Shown: positions 11,541-22,386, numbered from the stretch's first letter. The stretch: DNA of 64,000 nucleotides from Paragyromitra xinjiangensis (GCA_038503065.1 JBCAMK010000010.1:1612001-1676000), one strand, 5' to 3'. Program-made: numbers and translations. Notes: generated from the letters alone by a model not told the origin.

Positions 11541-14085
11541 ATGGCTAATTCACATCATACCGATTTCGGGGAAACTCTCTCGGCTTCAAGCCCCACAACT
11601 GGTGGCACTCGCACGCTGGCAAACTCCCCAGTTTCCCCAGGAGACAACCATAACGACGACGATAATCATCAAGCCGACAGCTACCAGGAGGCTTTTATTC
11701 CCGGACACATGGCGGCGGATAGCGGAGACCGCTACAGCTTTCCTACGGGCGTACCCAGTACATCGATGGGCTTGGACCAAATCAGTGCTATTTGGGACAA
11801 CTCATCAGATTTTCTTGCATATTACGATCTTAGTAGAGCGGAGAATTTTGGGGATAGCTTTTTCAATATATGTCAAGATCCAGTGTCTGGTCTCCCAGGT
11901 CTTCATCCTGCGATTAACAGTCTCCCTTTCTCCGAGCGGCACATAGGATCAGCTGGGACTAATGTTCCTTCATCCTTGGCCTCCTTTTATGCCTTTACTA
12001 ATTGCGATATGAAGAATTATTCTGGTCGAGCACCACTATCGAGGGAAAACCAAGTGGTGTCTGTGAACCCAAGCTCGCGTAGCGGTCATATCGATTTTGT
12101 CTCGCAACCAGATTTCAACCTCATGTTATTCGATCCGAATTCCTACAGCAATAATATCGACTCAACCATCGGTCTGGATTTCTTCGGTGACGGAATGAAC
12201 GAACTAAATTACCTTGGCGAGGGAGCCGACCTTATGGCCGACCTGGCTTTTCCCGACCCCGATTCTCCCAATACTCTCGCGCCTGTATCACCCCCTGAAT
12301 TAGTTCCAGATGAGCACCACCAAAGGAATGCTCGTTCGTTAGCTCGGGCTGGCGGGACTGTTAGGCGGGGTCGAGGAGTGAACAGAGTAGAAAAACAGAA
12401 AACAGCTAACGCACTCACGCGCCAAATCATTGTTTTTGATTCGATCCCAGGACGAACTTCTAAGAATCCGCGCCTACCGTTCCTACCAGCTAAGCGAAAA
12501 GAGGTTGCTGCAGTACGGGCTTATGGTGCTTGTTTCAAATGTAAAATGAAACGAAAAAAGGTATGTACTTTAGTCCTACTCGAATGGTTTTAATTCCTCT
12601 GATATATTTGTAGTGTGATCTTGAGGTTCCATGTAAGAATTGTAAAGACGACCCTGAAAGGTGTCCAGACCCTACTGTTATGGTCCCACAGCCCTGCTTC
12701 CGTCTAAATCTTCAACAATGTGGATTCTTCAGAACAAGTGAGTGGATTTGCCTTATTCTACAAGATGTTCATTGGCTGAAGCAGTTAGAATCGGCACTTT
12801 GGCCTACTCCATTACGGAAAGTAATGAAATGGGTGTCGAATTCCCCCGTTCGACTATCTATTCGATTTATCCCGTTCTATAAACCTGGGCCAGTTCTTAA
12901 GGTTAATTGTTGTCACTTTACCCCCGAGGGTGGTGACATTGTGGTGAGAAAGTGGGGACCTCATGATGACCAAGTAATGTCAATTCCCACATACTGTGCG
13001 CCCGATTTAGATGTCCTCCGAAGCCAGTTGCCCAATTCGGTTCGAGGATACCTTAGCTTCATTTTAGAGTGGCATTCGAAGGACATCCCCGATATGGTAG
13101 CTAAAGCCCTAGATATATCCTTAAGCCGCGTAGTGAGTGTCTCTCTTCCAGCTGCATTTTTCCTTACTCATCCCTGCCTAATTTTTCTTAGTGTCGTTTT
13201 TAATGGTCTATAGGAAAAGGAAAAGGAAAAGGACACCATTCTTCATGCGGCTTTGCGTATTTGGGCTGGGTCACGGCTTTGTGCTGCTCCCCGTACACTT
13301 TGTGGCGAAAGAACACTGGGGCTGGATCCTATCCGGGCTGATGGTGCCCATGACAATGGATTTATTCCAATCCCCCCAATGCTTGATTACCAACTAGATT
13401 CTATGATGATCGATTGGATGAAAGTACTCATGGAGCAGATGTTGAAGGAGCTGTGGAAAGTATTATTGAAGAAGGGGACTCATCGCAAAGAATCCTGGTT
13501 TGATGTATTTCTTACAATATTTCTACTAGTTAACAACCTTGAATATGTGTATGAAGCTCAAATGGACTTCATCAATAGCCATGGTGGTGCAGTAAGTGTT
13601 TCTGCCATTTTAATTCAGCTCTAACTAACCAAGTTTTAGGGAATCGGATACTCTGGCCAGCACATAGCTACATATTCGCGGCCGATGTTGGATCTATGGA
13701 AGTGGTCAGCGGAGCACCTGATATACGTGTTTCGCTATTACATCAAAAAATGTGCTTTTGGGGATGCTCCTATTTTCTCTTACGTATGCTTTAAAGATGT
13801 GGTTGCTGCGGCAGATCTTGACGAGTTAGCCCAAGCCTACATTAGCAACATCATCGAATGGGTGGAAGGTACGTTATCTACTCTACGCTTATCACCCGCA
13901 CCTGCAGCATGCACGCGAAACTGCGCTCTCATTCCTAACGTACGATTGTGAGTTATGTTTCAGGCGAAGAGAGTGGCCCGCAACCGAGGGAGGGCAACGC
14001 TAGGGACAGGGATGGGAAATATCAAATGGTTTGGTGTCGAGAACTGCTGCTGGATACCGAGTTCCCGGTAAACGTCATTATATAA
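11541..14085 (+). CDS. Zn2Cys6 (fungal zinc cluster) transcription factor
   Basis: Predicted nuclear DNA-binding regulator of 755 residues in five exons: 11541-12560, 12614-13132, 13214-13591, 13640-13868 and 13964-14085. The zinc cluster is complete: Cys331, Cys334, Cys341, Cys347, Cys350 and Cys357, spacing C-x2-C-x6-C-x5-C-x2-C-x6-C. Its third Cys is the first codon of exon 2, so the first intron interrupts the domain. A basic stretch (RRGRGVNRVEKQK) lies upstream. The first 330 residues are acidic and rich in Ser, Asn and Asp, as in an activation region. After the cluster come about 400 residues with no recognised motif, including a KEKEKDTILHAALRIW segment typical of this regulator class. 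The cluster is internal rather than N-terminal. It lies 1.5 kb from the dioxygenase pair and reads the same way, so it may regulate them; that is inference from position only. Splice phases all agree. Confidence 0.85.
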
Positions 14086-14155
14086 ATACTTGTAAGTCTT
14101 AAAATTTTTTAACCTGGGCTAGATCTATAGGAATATGTACTGAAGGCGTAGTTTT

Positions 14156-14294
14156 GTACTCGCGACAGGGAAAAGTGCCAGAAAATGATTTTTCGTAGTA
14201 AGAACTTTGGTTTGTCTCAACCTAGCCACATCGACGTACTGATTGGCCAACTCCATTCCCCGATGTTCTGGCACATTTCGCCTGCCATGAGTAC
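14156..14294. repeat. MITE-like inverted repeat
   Basis: The left arm 14156-14183 starts GTACTC and ends GTGCCAGAA. The right arm 14266-14294 is its imperfect reverse complement, roughly 22 of 29 positions. The whole is 139 bp, a typical size for a short non-autonomous element. No confident target-site duplication. Confidence 0.5.
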
Positions 14295-14612
14295 GGGATG
14301 CAGAGGTAGCCCAAATTAAAACGTCAACACCTTATGAGCGCATGTACTCAGTACTGTCTTTAATTGAACATTAGATATTGTTGATTTGTGTTAGTCGGTG
14401 GTTTTGGGGCATTGCTCAATTGAAATCGGGACTAATATGTGCTACCCAATTGAGGAGCTAACGTACATGTAAGTAAGCATTTGATGCTGTATGTTGCTAA
14501 ACTCAAAACAACCCCGCTCGACCGATCACTTTTATCGGATTGCTAGCGATTGATCTGATACAGTGTACCCTTGTACTCGCAAATCGCCGGCGTTCGTAAA
14601 TCCGGGTTGTGG

Positions 14613-14766
14613 GTTCACATACCGTATGTTCTCGGTAAATTGGCTATCCCGGTATCTCCGACTACGACAAAAAAGACTTTATCTTATTCTTATCTGATCA
14701 TCATTTGATCATAGAGTGGCTTACGCCGCTGTCGGAGATACTGAGAACGCACGGTACTGTGCGAAC
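14613..14766. repeat. MITE-like inverted repeat with bipartite arms
   Basis: The left arm has two blocks, 14613-14634 (GTTCAC...GTTCTC) and 14651-14667 (GGTATCTCCGAC). The right arm 14727-14766 carries the same two blocks fused, in inverted order. The left arm thus contains about 15 extra bases between blocks. The centre is AT-rich with TGATCA repeats. Confidence 0.55.
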
Positions 14767-15632
14767 TGCATGGAATATGTGGTTTTTCATAGGATGCCTA
14801 GTCTACAAATGTTTGTGAATTACGAGTAGGTAATAGGTCTAATTACTTGGTGGGGGCCACAAGCTACAACCTTTAACAAACGAGCTTTAATGGCCTTTCC
14901 TAGGTCTAGGCCTTGGGCCTTGAATGCGCTTGTGCGGCGCTCGATTGCGTCGGTTTTGGATGTGCGAAGAAATTGGCCATGGGGGTGTAACGAGTTCCAC
15001 AGAGTGTGGGAAAAGATTCGTGGACAATAGAAAGAACCTTCTAATTAGAAGGAACTAGAGCCTCGATTTTGACTTTCGTTTTCGAATTTTCGTCACCCTA
15101 GGAGCGACTTGATCTCTTGCTTGTTTCAGGGCTACTATGTGGCCGAACCTGGCTGACATCTTGGGTCTTGCTTGATGCTCTACACCTTTTAATATCGGTC
15201 GAAATTTTTTTGAATCCCGTTGAATCGAGAAGGTTGTCATCAGAGAGTATCAGCTGGATTGGGCAACCAATTAAGAAGCGAGATTAATCCTTTCCCCCCT
15301 CCCCTGGACTTGCTATATGCGCACTGCGCGGGGCGACGCTGCCGATGCTATTGGTAATCTAGAACGAAGCTGCTGCCTAGCATTGTGTTATTCTATGATC
15401 ACGCATAAAATCATAAAGTGGGTTTCTTTATCTTTGACCAATAGAGCCATAATCATTAGCAGGAGACGGCACCAATGACAATTAAATCGGGGCGGTTCTA
15501 GGAGCACAAGTTTCGTCAAAAAAACAGGGTTTTCTCGGCGTTATTTCTTTCTATGCCTCGATGGCAAAATATAACTTAAAGAGATGACTGGCGCTTTTTG
15601 AAGAGGATTCAGTTCCCAAACTATCAGTCAAA

Positions 15633-17299
15633 ATGTCATCAGCTCAGGAAGCTTTCTCCTACTATCCGTCTGAGAGGGCTGAGAAGCAATTCAAGGCTGC
15701 GCCTAAAGATACTCAAGGCCTACCAGCAGGCTTTCCCCTAGTGATTAACGAGCCGTCGGGTCTAGTATGGACGCCAGATTTAGAAATAGTTAAGCCGGAT
15801 AATTATACTTATCTATTCACCAAAGAGGATCTTGACAGCATTAGTATTGCTGTTACTACCTTTCAAGGTTTGTAACTTGCAGTAATAGAGTTAGTATCAA
15901 GATTTATGGGTCCTAACATTGTATGGGTGTCGTACCTATTAGGAACGGGCCTTCCTCCCCAGGACCTGAAACCTGAAACCTTCAAGCTGTCTGATAGCCT
16001 CATTGGAGAGCTCAACAAAGCGTGTGGCTCCCTCTACACAGGACCCGGATTTAAGCTTTTTCGGGGTCTCAACCTGACCCAATATGATAATAAACAGAGA
16101 ATCATCATCCATGCAGGGCTAACGAGCTATTTCGGGAACACAAGGGGTTATTGTACCCCCTTCCCTAACAAAACCCAAGTACTTGGTATGCATATCTCTT
16201 CACTTATAAAATTTATCAATATAGATATATTTTATTGACCCTGCCAACTTTACCAGCACATGTCAAGGACATTAAACAGAATACGAAGAATCTCTCACCC
16301 GCCCACACCAATGAAGCCATGGTGAGGATATCTTAGACGTTCGTCTCATCGCGTTGCACGGCAAACACTGACCAGCAGACAGACATACCACACTGATCTC
16401 GGCGATATTGTTTCCATCTTCACATTGAGCAACGGCCTTGATAAATCCCCGCCACCGAATGATGACGATCACGGCACATTCCATTTAGCAAGTTCTTACA
16501 ATGTGTATAATGAGCTTGCCAAGGACCGGCGAGATGTTCTTCGGGCATTGGCCGAGCAATTCAAGATGCTCCCGTATGTGCTCGTCTAATGGTTTTCATG
16601 CTAGAAAAGGCTGACAGTTATGTTTTGAACAACTCTAGTGTGCGTGATGGACAAAACCGCGAGCAACCACTTTTGCACTTAGTAGGCGAAAGGATCTTTT
16701 TGCAAAGTTTTCGACGACCATTCACGAGACAAGATGGTCCCGGACTCAATACTGCTCAAATAACTGCCTTGAATGCACTCCACTTTGTGGCCAAGGAATG
16801 TTCTATCCCCATCGAGTTTGAAAATGGAGATTTGCTATTGTTCAACAACCTCGCCCTGCTTCATGCTCGAGACTCTTTTAATTATGACTCAGAGACGAAT
16901 CCTCGGCATCTTCTAAAGCTGTTTATTAGGGATTCGGGTATTGGGTGGCCTATTCCATCCGCCTTGGCAGATCAATGGGGGGTGCTGTATAATCGTAGAT
17001 CAGTAATGACGTTCCCGCCAACGTCTTCGAAAGAAAGTACGTCTTCGAAAGAAAGTACACCAGCAGCGTCGAGTGGTGTTACTCTGGTGAGTGCATCACC
17101 GGCAACTGATGGTGGTGGGGCAACTGATGGTGGTGGGACAGCTGATGGTGATGGTGGAGCAACTGATGGTGATGGTGGGGCAACTGATGGTGGTGGAGCA
17201 ACTGATGGTGGGACATCTTTAACGACAGAGACATTCCCCGACAGCTCCACCGATAGCCCAAACGAGCCTCCCATCGATGGATGGAGTCAGAATGGATAG
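15633..17299 (+). CDS. TauD/TfdA-type Fe(II)/2-oxoglutarate dioxygenase, copy A
   Basis: Predicted non-heme iron oxygenase of 471 residues; its substrate is unknown. Five exons: 15633-15867, 15943-16185, 16257-16321, 16383-16573 and 16618-17299; the last intron is only 44 nt. The iron site is seen as His184-x-Asp186 at the start of exon 4 (YHTDLGDIVSIF) and His327 (NNLALLHARD). Arg341 (RHLLKLF) is the likely 2-oxoglutarate-binding Arg. The segment RIIIHAGLTSYFGNTRG matches the N-terminal half of fungal family members. The C-terminus has a Gly/Asp/Thr-rich tandem repeat (about residues 403-442) that copy B lacks, then both copies end in GWSQNG. It also has a short acidic insertion (PPPNDDDH) after the HxD strand. 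Start chosen at MSSAQEAF, which aligns with copy B. All active-site residues are present, so it is probably functional. Confidence 0.85.
17098..17216 (+). repeat. Coding minisatellite in dioxygenase A
   Basis: Repeats of about 18 nt built on GCAACTGATGGTGGTGGG, in frame, encode ATDGGG/ATDGDG-type units. The corresponding part of copy B has no such repeat, so it arose or expanded after the duplication. Confidence 0.9.
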
Positions 17300-17464
17300 A
17301 GAGGTGTATTTGGCTAGGTTTTGGTTGCAAGATTCTTTTTAGTGGTGATAGTGGGGTTACTATGTAATTGAACTATTACTGTATTTTTTTAAAGGAATAA
17401 TATCGTTACAGCAGCTATATTTCCTAAAAAAAAAAGTGTAGCAATGGTGAATGCCTGATGAATA

Positions 17465-17895
17465 CGTATGTTGAGTGAATTAGGACCCGAACGAAGTGAA
17501 GGGTTAAGAGGTGCAAAGGCCTGGCGGGTTTTCGATTGGCTGTTCGGTCTGGCCAACGAATTGATTCCTGTAGCAACCCTCTGATCTAAAAACCCTAATC
17601 TAATACCAGAATCATGTATGGTATCTCTCCTAACTCAACAATAACCTAATACAGAGTATTCTGGTTTTGTCAGGGCCGGGCCTCGAACGCGCAGCAGCGG
17701 CGGGTGGAGGGGGCGGGCGTAGCCCCAGGACCAATCAATCACTGGCAATGAAGGCCTAGGGCCTTGGGCAGTTGGTTCTTCGTTCAGGGCATGTGACCCC
17801 CCAAATGGCAACGGGGCCAGGTCTACTAGGGTCTGCTGCTGGGCAATGGATCGGGCCGGGGTCGTCTCAAGTATGTATGTTGAGTGAATTAGGAT
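17465..17895. mobile_element. Probable 0.4-kb insertion with about 20-bp direct repeats
   Basis: The string GTATGTTGAGTGAATTAGGA occurs at both edges, near 17466-17485 and 17875-17894. The matching flank of copy B (about 20515-20545) has a related string once and runs straight on. The DNA between is GC-richer than its surroundings. On the minus strand it contains GTTCGAGGC, a match to the Pol III B-box consensus, so a SINE-like origin is possible. No clear A-box was found, and the repeat is long for a target-site duplication. Confidence 0.45.
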
Positions 17896-18140
17896 TGGCA
17901 AATGTTGGTTGGCTTCCCTGTAGATTGCACATGAAACGCGTTGGCTCCTGTCGGCGTCTGGCGCGGATTTCATGTTTACAATCTATCTATTTCGGGGCTT
18001 CCAGCGCCTAGTGTATAAGCTCTCTAGGCAAAACATCGATATCGTCATGCAGGAATCCCAATATATGCGGAATGAAAATTATATCATGTGTCGAGGTGAT
18101 ACGAGAAATTAATCATCGTATTAAAAAAGGGAAAGCCTAC

Positions 18141-18345
18141 GCAAGATCCAAACCCTAACAGCTGTTTCGGTTAATCGCTCGTAATCCCCGCTTCCGTCAT
18201 TGTATCACTGAAGGTTGAGTCTGCAGGGTGGGCTGCATTTTACTATTTATCACTCCCACAGCTCTGGAAAACATTGAATCCCCGCAATCCAAGCCATTTC
18301 TCCTCCGTATCGTATCTACAGTGGCCGACAATCATTTGATACGGA
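18141..18345 (+). pseudogene. Decapitated duplicate of the irc6 promoter and start
   Basis: About 200 bases are clearly homologous to 21046-21260 in front of and into the irc6-like gene. Shared blocks include the telomere-like AAACCCTAA, CCCCGCTTCCGTCATTGT, GAGTCTGCAGGG, CCACAGCTC and a block ending CAATCCAAG. The position of the irc6 start codon reads GTG (18321) followed by GCCGACAA, as in the gene. Similarity fades within the first codons, and nothing like the rest of irc6 follows. This marks the junction of a tandem duplication. Confidence 0.8.
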
Positions 18346-18787
18346 TTGAAGGGGGGCCATCATCAAACCTTATCTGTTGGACCGAGAGCCAGTTGCAATC
18401 CGAGGCTCTTTTCCCCACTCTTTCACTTAGCCTAAGGTATTTATTGGATTTTCTCTGCGCGTACTACGCAAAATTACGATGCCGATGCCGATGCTACTCG
18501 TAACCTGAAAAAAAACAAAGCCTCTACCTAACATTATGTTATTCTATGACCACGCATAAAATCATAAATGGTGATTTTCTATATCTTTGACCAATAAAAG
18601 GTCATGATCGTTAATAGCAGAGCAGTGCCGATGGTTCAATTGAGATAAGCCTAGGGGCACAATTTTTGTCGAAAAACAAGATTTTCTCGGTGTTGTTTGC
18701 TTATGCCCCAGCAGTAAACTTACATGTACTTAAAGGGAACGGATGGTGCTTTTGGAAGACGAAACAATTCTCAGATCACCCGCCAAC

Positions 18788-20309
18788 ATGTCATGTCCCC
18801 CTGAGGTTTTTACCTACGTTCCGTCCAGTGAGGCTCGCAAGAAATACAAGGACAGACTTTCTAAGGAGCCTAGCCCCAGGAACCCCCCGCCGGGATTTCC
18901 CCCAGAGATTAAGTTGCGACCGCGATGGTCACCAACTGAAATCAAGGATCAGGAAGATCAATGGCTTTACAGGTTCACCGACGATGATCTTGAGAGTATT
19001 AAAAAAGCCGTAGAAAGTTTCAAAGGTCTGTTCCTTGTAGTAACAGGGTTAGTGTCGAGTATTTATATGGTTCCTAACAGTATACGGTATCTACCAGGAA
19101 CGGGGCAAACTCCTCAGGCGCTGACGCCTGCCACCTTTCCGCTGTCATCATCCCTCAGGGAAACCCTCGACAAAGCGCGTAGAGCTCTCTACGAGGGGCA
19201 CGGATTCAGGCTTTTTCAGGGCATCAAACAGGATAGTTACAACCGTAAAGAGAGAATCATTATCCATGCAGGGTTGACGAGTTACTTCGGAGACACGAGA
19301 GGCTACGTCTCCCCTGTTCCTGAGAGCACTCCAGTACTCGGTATGCATATTTCCCCTCCTAATCTTAAAATCTACGAGTATGAGCGCATTTAATTGATTT
19401 TGTTAGCACATATCACCGATCTTAAGCCACCGGGTGATTCTGCCTCGCCTGCTTATACCGATGGACCTATGGTGAGGATATTTTTGGCGTTCATCTCACT
19501 GAATCGCACAATAAACACTGACCAGTAGATAGACATTCCATACCGACCTCGGTGATATCATTTCCATATTCACGCTGAGCAAAGGCATTGGTGGTGGCTC
19601 ATTCTATCTGGCAAGCTCTTGGGAAGTGTACAATAAGCTTGTCGACGAGCGGCCTGAGGTTCTTCAGACCTTAAGCGAGAATTTTGAAATGAGTCGGTAT
19701 GTGTCGCTCAAAAGATCTTTGCTAAAAGAGACTGACAGCCATGTTTTGATCAACTCTAGTGCCGTCGCTAGCACTCCTCCCCAGCAGCCACTTTTGCACC
19801 TGCACAACGGGAGAGTCTTTGTGCAGAGTTTTCGGCGACAATTCACGGGACCCTCAGCTATTAGCCTCACTGAACGCCAGAAAGATGCCTTAGATGCACT
19901 CCACTTTGCAGCTGAAGAGAAATCTTTCGAAATTAATTTTGAAGATGGAGATTTGTTAATATTGAACAACCTCGCCTTACTTCATTCTAGATCCAAGTTC
20001 AATTCTAACCCCAAAGAGGGCGAGGGGGAGAGTGGTCGGCATCTTCTAAAGCTATTTGTTAAGAATGAGGAACCTGGGTGGGAGATTCCAGATATCTTGA
20101 AGGGTCAATGGGCTATGATGCATGATGATAGGCCGGGGGCGCTATTGCCCGAAAAACAACTAGAGGCGTCGGTTCGAAAATTAGATCTGCTCCCGGTTCA
20201 GTCGTTCTCGGCTGAAGCGGAAGCGCTTACATCCCTAAGGGTAGAAACATTCGATGAATCCCCTCCTTCGGGGGATTCTCTCCCTCCTGGTTGGAGCCAG
20301 AATGGTTAG
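18788..20309 (+). CDS. TauD/TfdA-type Fe(II)/2-oxoglutarate dioxygenase, copy B
   Basis: Tandem paralog of the gene at 15633-17299, 426 residues, with the same five-exon structure and phases: 18788-19025, 19098-19340, 19407-19471, 19533-19696 and 19739-20309. Exons 2 and 3 have exactly the same lengths as in copy A (243 and 65 nt). The fourth intron is 42 nt. Iron ligands are His185-x-Asp187 and His319 (NNLALLHSR); the likely 2-oxoglutarate Arg is Arg337. It lacks the C-terminal TDGGG repeat of copy A but keeps the GWSQNG end. The start MSCPPEVF is chosen by alignment with copy A; an earlier in-frame ATG at 18743 would add 15 residues. Substrate unknown. Coding divergence from A is substantial, so the duplication is not recent. 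Confidence 0.85.
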
Positions 20310-21236
20310 GCAGGCCGATTTGGCTAGACTGTGTGGCAAGAATTTTTGGTAGTGATGGTGGTGTAGTCGTTCTACAATCGGGTTGCTATTGTATTTTCTT
20401 AGGCAATATTTTAGCATAGTGTCTATTTCTTGAATTGTTTTTTGAGAATTGAAATTGCTGCCTTGACTAAATTAGCTACCTTAAATGGCTAAGCGTGTGG
20501 CAATGGTGAAGATTCGTAGATCGAGTGAATTAGAATTGGTAAAGGCTTTTTACCTGACCTCCCTTGCTAGGTAGCATACGAGTTAGCCTCCACTAGAACT
20601 TGTCCACCAGTACGTACATGAGGTACGAATATCATTTATGATCTATCTGTTTCAAAGCCTCTAGCATTTTAGCACAAACTCCCTGGCACAAAGTATCGTC
20701 ATACTAAATATGCACTAAGAGCCTAGGATGAAAACTGTACCCATGTCGCTGGATTGCTATTGTTTTCCCTATCTAGGAAATAGATTTGGATTCTTACGCA
20801 AGTAAGAAACTTTCCAGAGTGGCGACCGATATCTTAGCTACCCAGACGATCTTCCAAACATCAGCCAATCATAACTTGTCTCGTTGGGTGGTTTTGGTGG
20901 GCAGATCCATTTCTGTAAAAAGGAAAGCAATAGCAATCCGGCGACATTAGTGCCCTACGAGGTGATTCTAGAAACAAAATCAGGTAACCGGCTATTCATA
21001 TCATTGGTGGTTAGCAAATGTAGTTAAGACTCAAGAGGAAATGTTAAAAGAACCCCAAACCCTAACAGTTTCGGTTACCTGTCCCGTCCCCGCTTCCGTC
21101 ATTGTCTCACTTGGAGCTTGAGTCTGCAGGGACCACATTACACTACCTACATATCACACCTACACCCATCCCACAGCTCCGGAGAACACTTGAATCCTCG
21201 CAATCCAAGTCATTTCTCCCTTGTGTGAGTATCCCA
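20310..21236. other. Spacer downstream of dioxygenase B and irc6 promoter
   Basis: Homologous along much of its length to 17300-18320 (minus the insertion there), the second half of the tandem duplication. It ends in the irc6 promoter with a telomere-like AAACCCTAA at 21057-21065. Confidence 0.7.
21057..21065 (+). promoter_or_regulatory. Telobox-like AAACCCTAA upstream of irc6
   Basis: The site lies 180 bp before the irc6 start. The dead duplicate keeps the same nine bases at 18150-18158. AACCCTAA resembles the fungal telomere repeat and Tbf1-type binding sites found in promoters of some yeasts. Function here is inferred. Confidence 0.4.
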
Positions 21237-22386
21237 ATGGCCGACAAGCTGGAGATACCGAATCCGCGGCGGATACTTCTCGTCGGCACCCCAGGTTCTG
21301 GACAACTGGTATTGCTGAAGAGTACACCCTCCTGCCCCTCATCTCCAATTCCAGTTACTAACCATGTATTCCAACCCAACAGCCTTAACCGGTTCTCTTC
21401 CTCCGGATTCAGGAACTGTAGCTTCCCCCGCAGGTCTCTCCCACAGCCTTCACCTAAACACAACATACTACACTGTAGACATTCCCATCTGGATCGACGA
21501 GATCGAAGGCGACAAGCAAGGAGAATGGTCAGAGGGGTATCTTAACAAAGAAGCTAAGGAAGTGCTGAAGGTTCTCGGCGCGTTCATCTTGGCGTTTCGA
21601 AAGCCACGGGATAATGCTGAGCTGGTATGACTTCGCTTCACATAGGGAAGTGGGGGAAGTCTAACAGAACCAACAGGAGACGGTAAAACGTACATTGACA
21701 GCGCTCCGGAAGGTGGTCAAGGCTTGCGGATATTCCTGGGATGGTGTGTGTCTAGCTGTAGCTATGCCACAGTCGTTACGGCCACATTTGGAAATGAGTA
21801 TTGAGGACTGGGAGGACATGTGTCGAGAGTATCAGTTTGAATACGTTGATTACGAGTTCAGGGGGAGAAACGACTATGGGGGTGCACAGCTCCCACCTAA
21901 AAAATTACCCACCTGTACCCGCTGACCTCGTTATCCGTAATTCTTAGAACCCGCGGGAATGGATCGTGTTACGGAGGCTCTTGAAGCCAATGACTGGGGC
22001 GGCGACGACGACACCGCTTCTTTTGGCTCTTTCGAGGACGGCGAAGAAGAAGGCGAGGACATGGACCCGCTGAAATATATTGGTGATGAGATGGAACGGG
22101 AGATGTTCGGTCTCCACAACGCCATTTTTGGCGACGAATCTAGGAGCGGAGGTGGGAGTAACCAAGGTGAAGAAGACGATGAAGAACTCCAAGTTGAGAA
22201 ACTAGAAGCAATGATGATGAGAATGTCAGCCTTGAAAGGTATGCCCTAAGTTATTTTTGGATATCATGCATTAATTCTATAGACTTCGCTGCTAATTATA
22301 CACTAGACATGGGCGATGAGGTATCCAAAGAAGAGCGGCGGAAGATAGCTGCAAAGGCGCTTTCAGATATTATGAAATCTTCATGA
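21237..22386 (+). CDS. IRC6: Irc6/p34-type adaptin-binding protein
   Basis: Member of the family of yeast Irc6 and mammalian AAGAB/p34, which binds clathrin adaptor subunits and is thought to assist AP-complex assembly and vesicle traffic. 300 residues in five exons: 21237-21321, 21383-21624, 21677-21881, 21948-22238 and 22307-22386. Exon 1 encodes the GTPase-like N-terminus (PNPRRILLVGTPGSGQ, a P-loop-like strand). Exon 2 gives TYYTVDIPIWIDEI, then FILAFRKP; exon 3 has SIEDWEDMCREYQFEYVDYE. An acidic linker and a C-terminal helix (EEVSK-type, DEVSKEERRKIAAKAL) close the protein, as in the family. It converges on the Ctf4 gene with 74 bp between stops. Its promoter was copied in the upstream tandem duplication. 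Confidence 0.88.

Larger units (their letters stand above)
14086..15632. other. Intergenic with two MITE-like inverted repeats
   Basis: No gene seen. Two inverted repeats lie at 14156-14294 and 14613-14766, and one TACATGTA at 14464-14471. From about 15281 the DNA is homologous to the region upstream of the second dioxygenase (from about 18410), so this is the left promoter of the duplicated unit. Confidence 0.6.
17300..18787. other. Spacer between the dioxygenase copies
   Basis: Contains, in order: the 3' flank of copy A; a probable 0.4-kb insertion (17485-17884); more 3' flank; a dead copy of the irc6 5' end (18141-18345); and, from about 18410, the 5' flank of copy B, with one TACATGTA at 18721-18728. 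No intact gene. Confidence 0.7.

Noticed and set aside
15868..15942. Very short (27-nt) intron first considered in the dioxygenases
   Set aside because: A longer intron ending CTATTAG (A) or CTACCAG (B) fits phase and gives the conserved GTG..P join in both copies.
16573..16617. Apparent stop codon breaking dioxygenase A after KMLP
   Set aside because: A 44-nt intron (GTATGTG...CTGACAG) removes it in phase, and copy B has a matching 42-nt intron, so this is not a pseudogene break.
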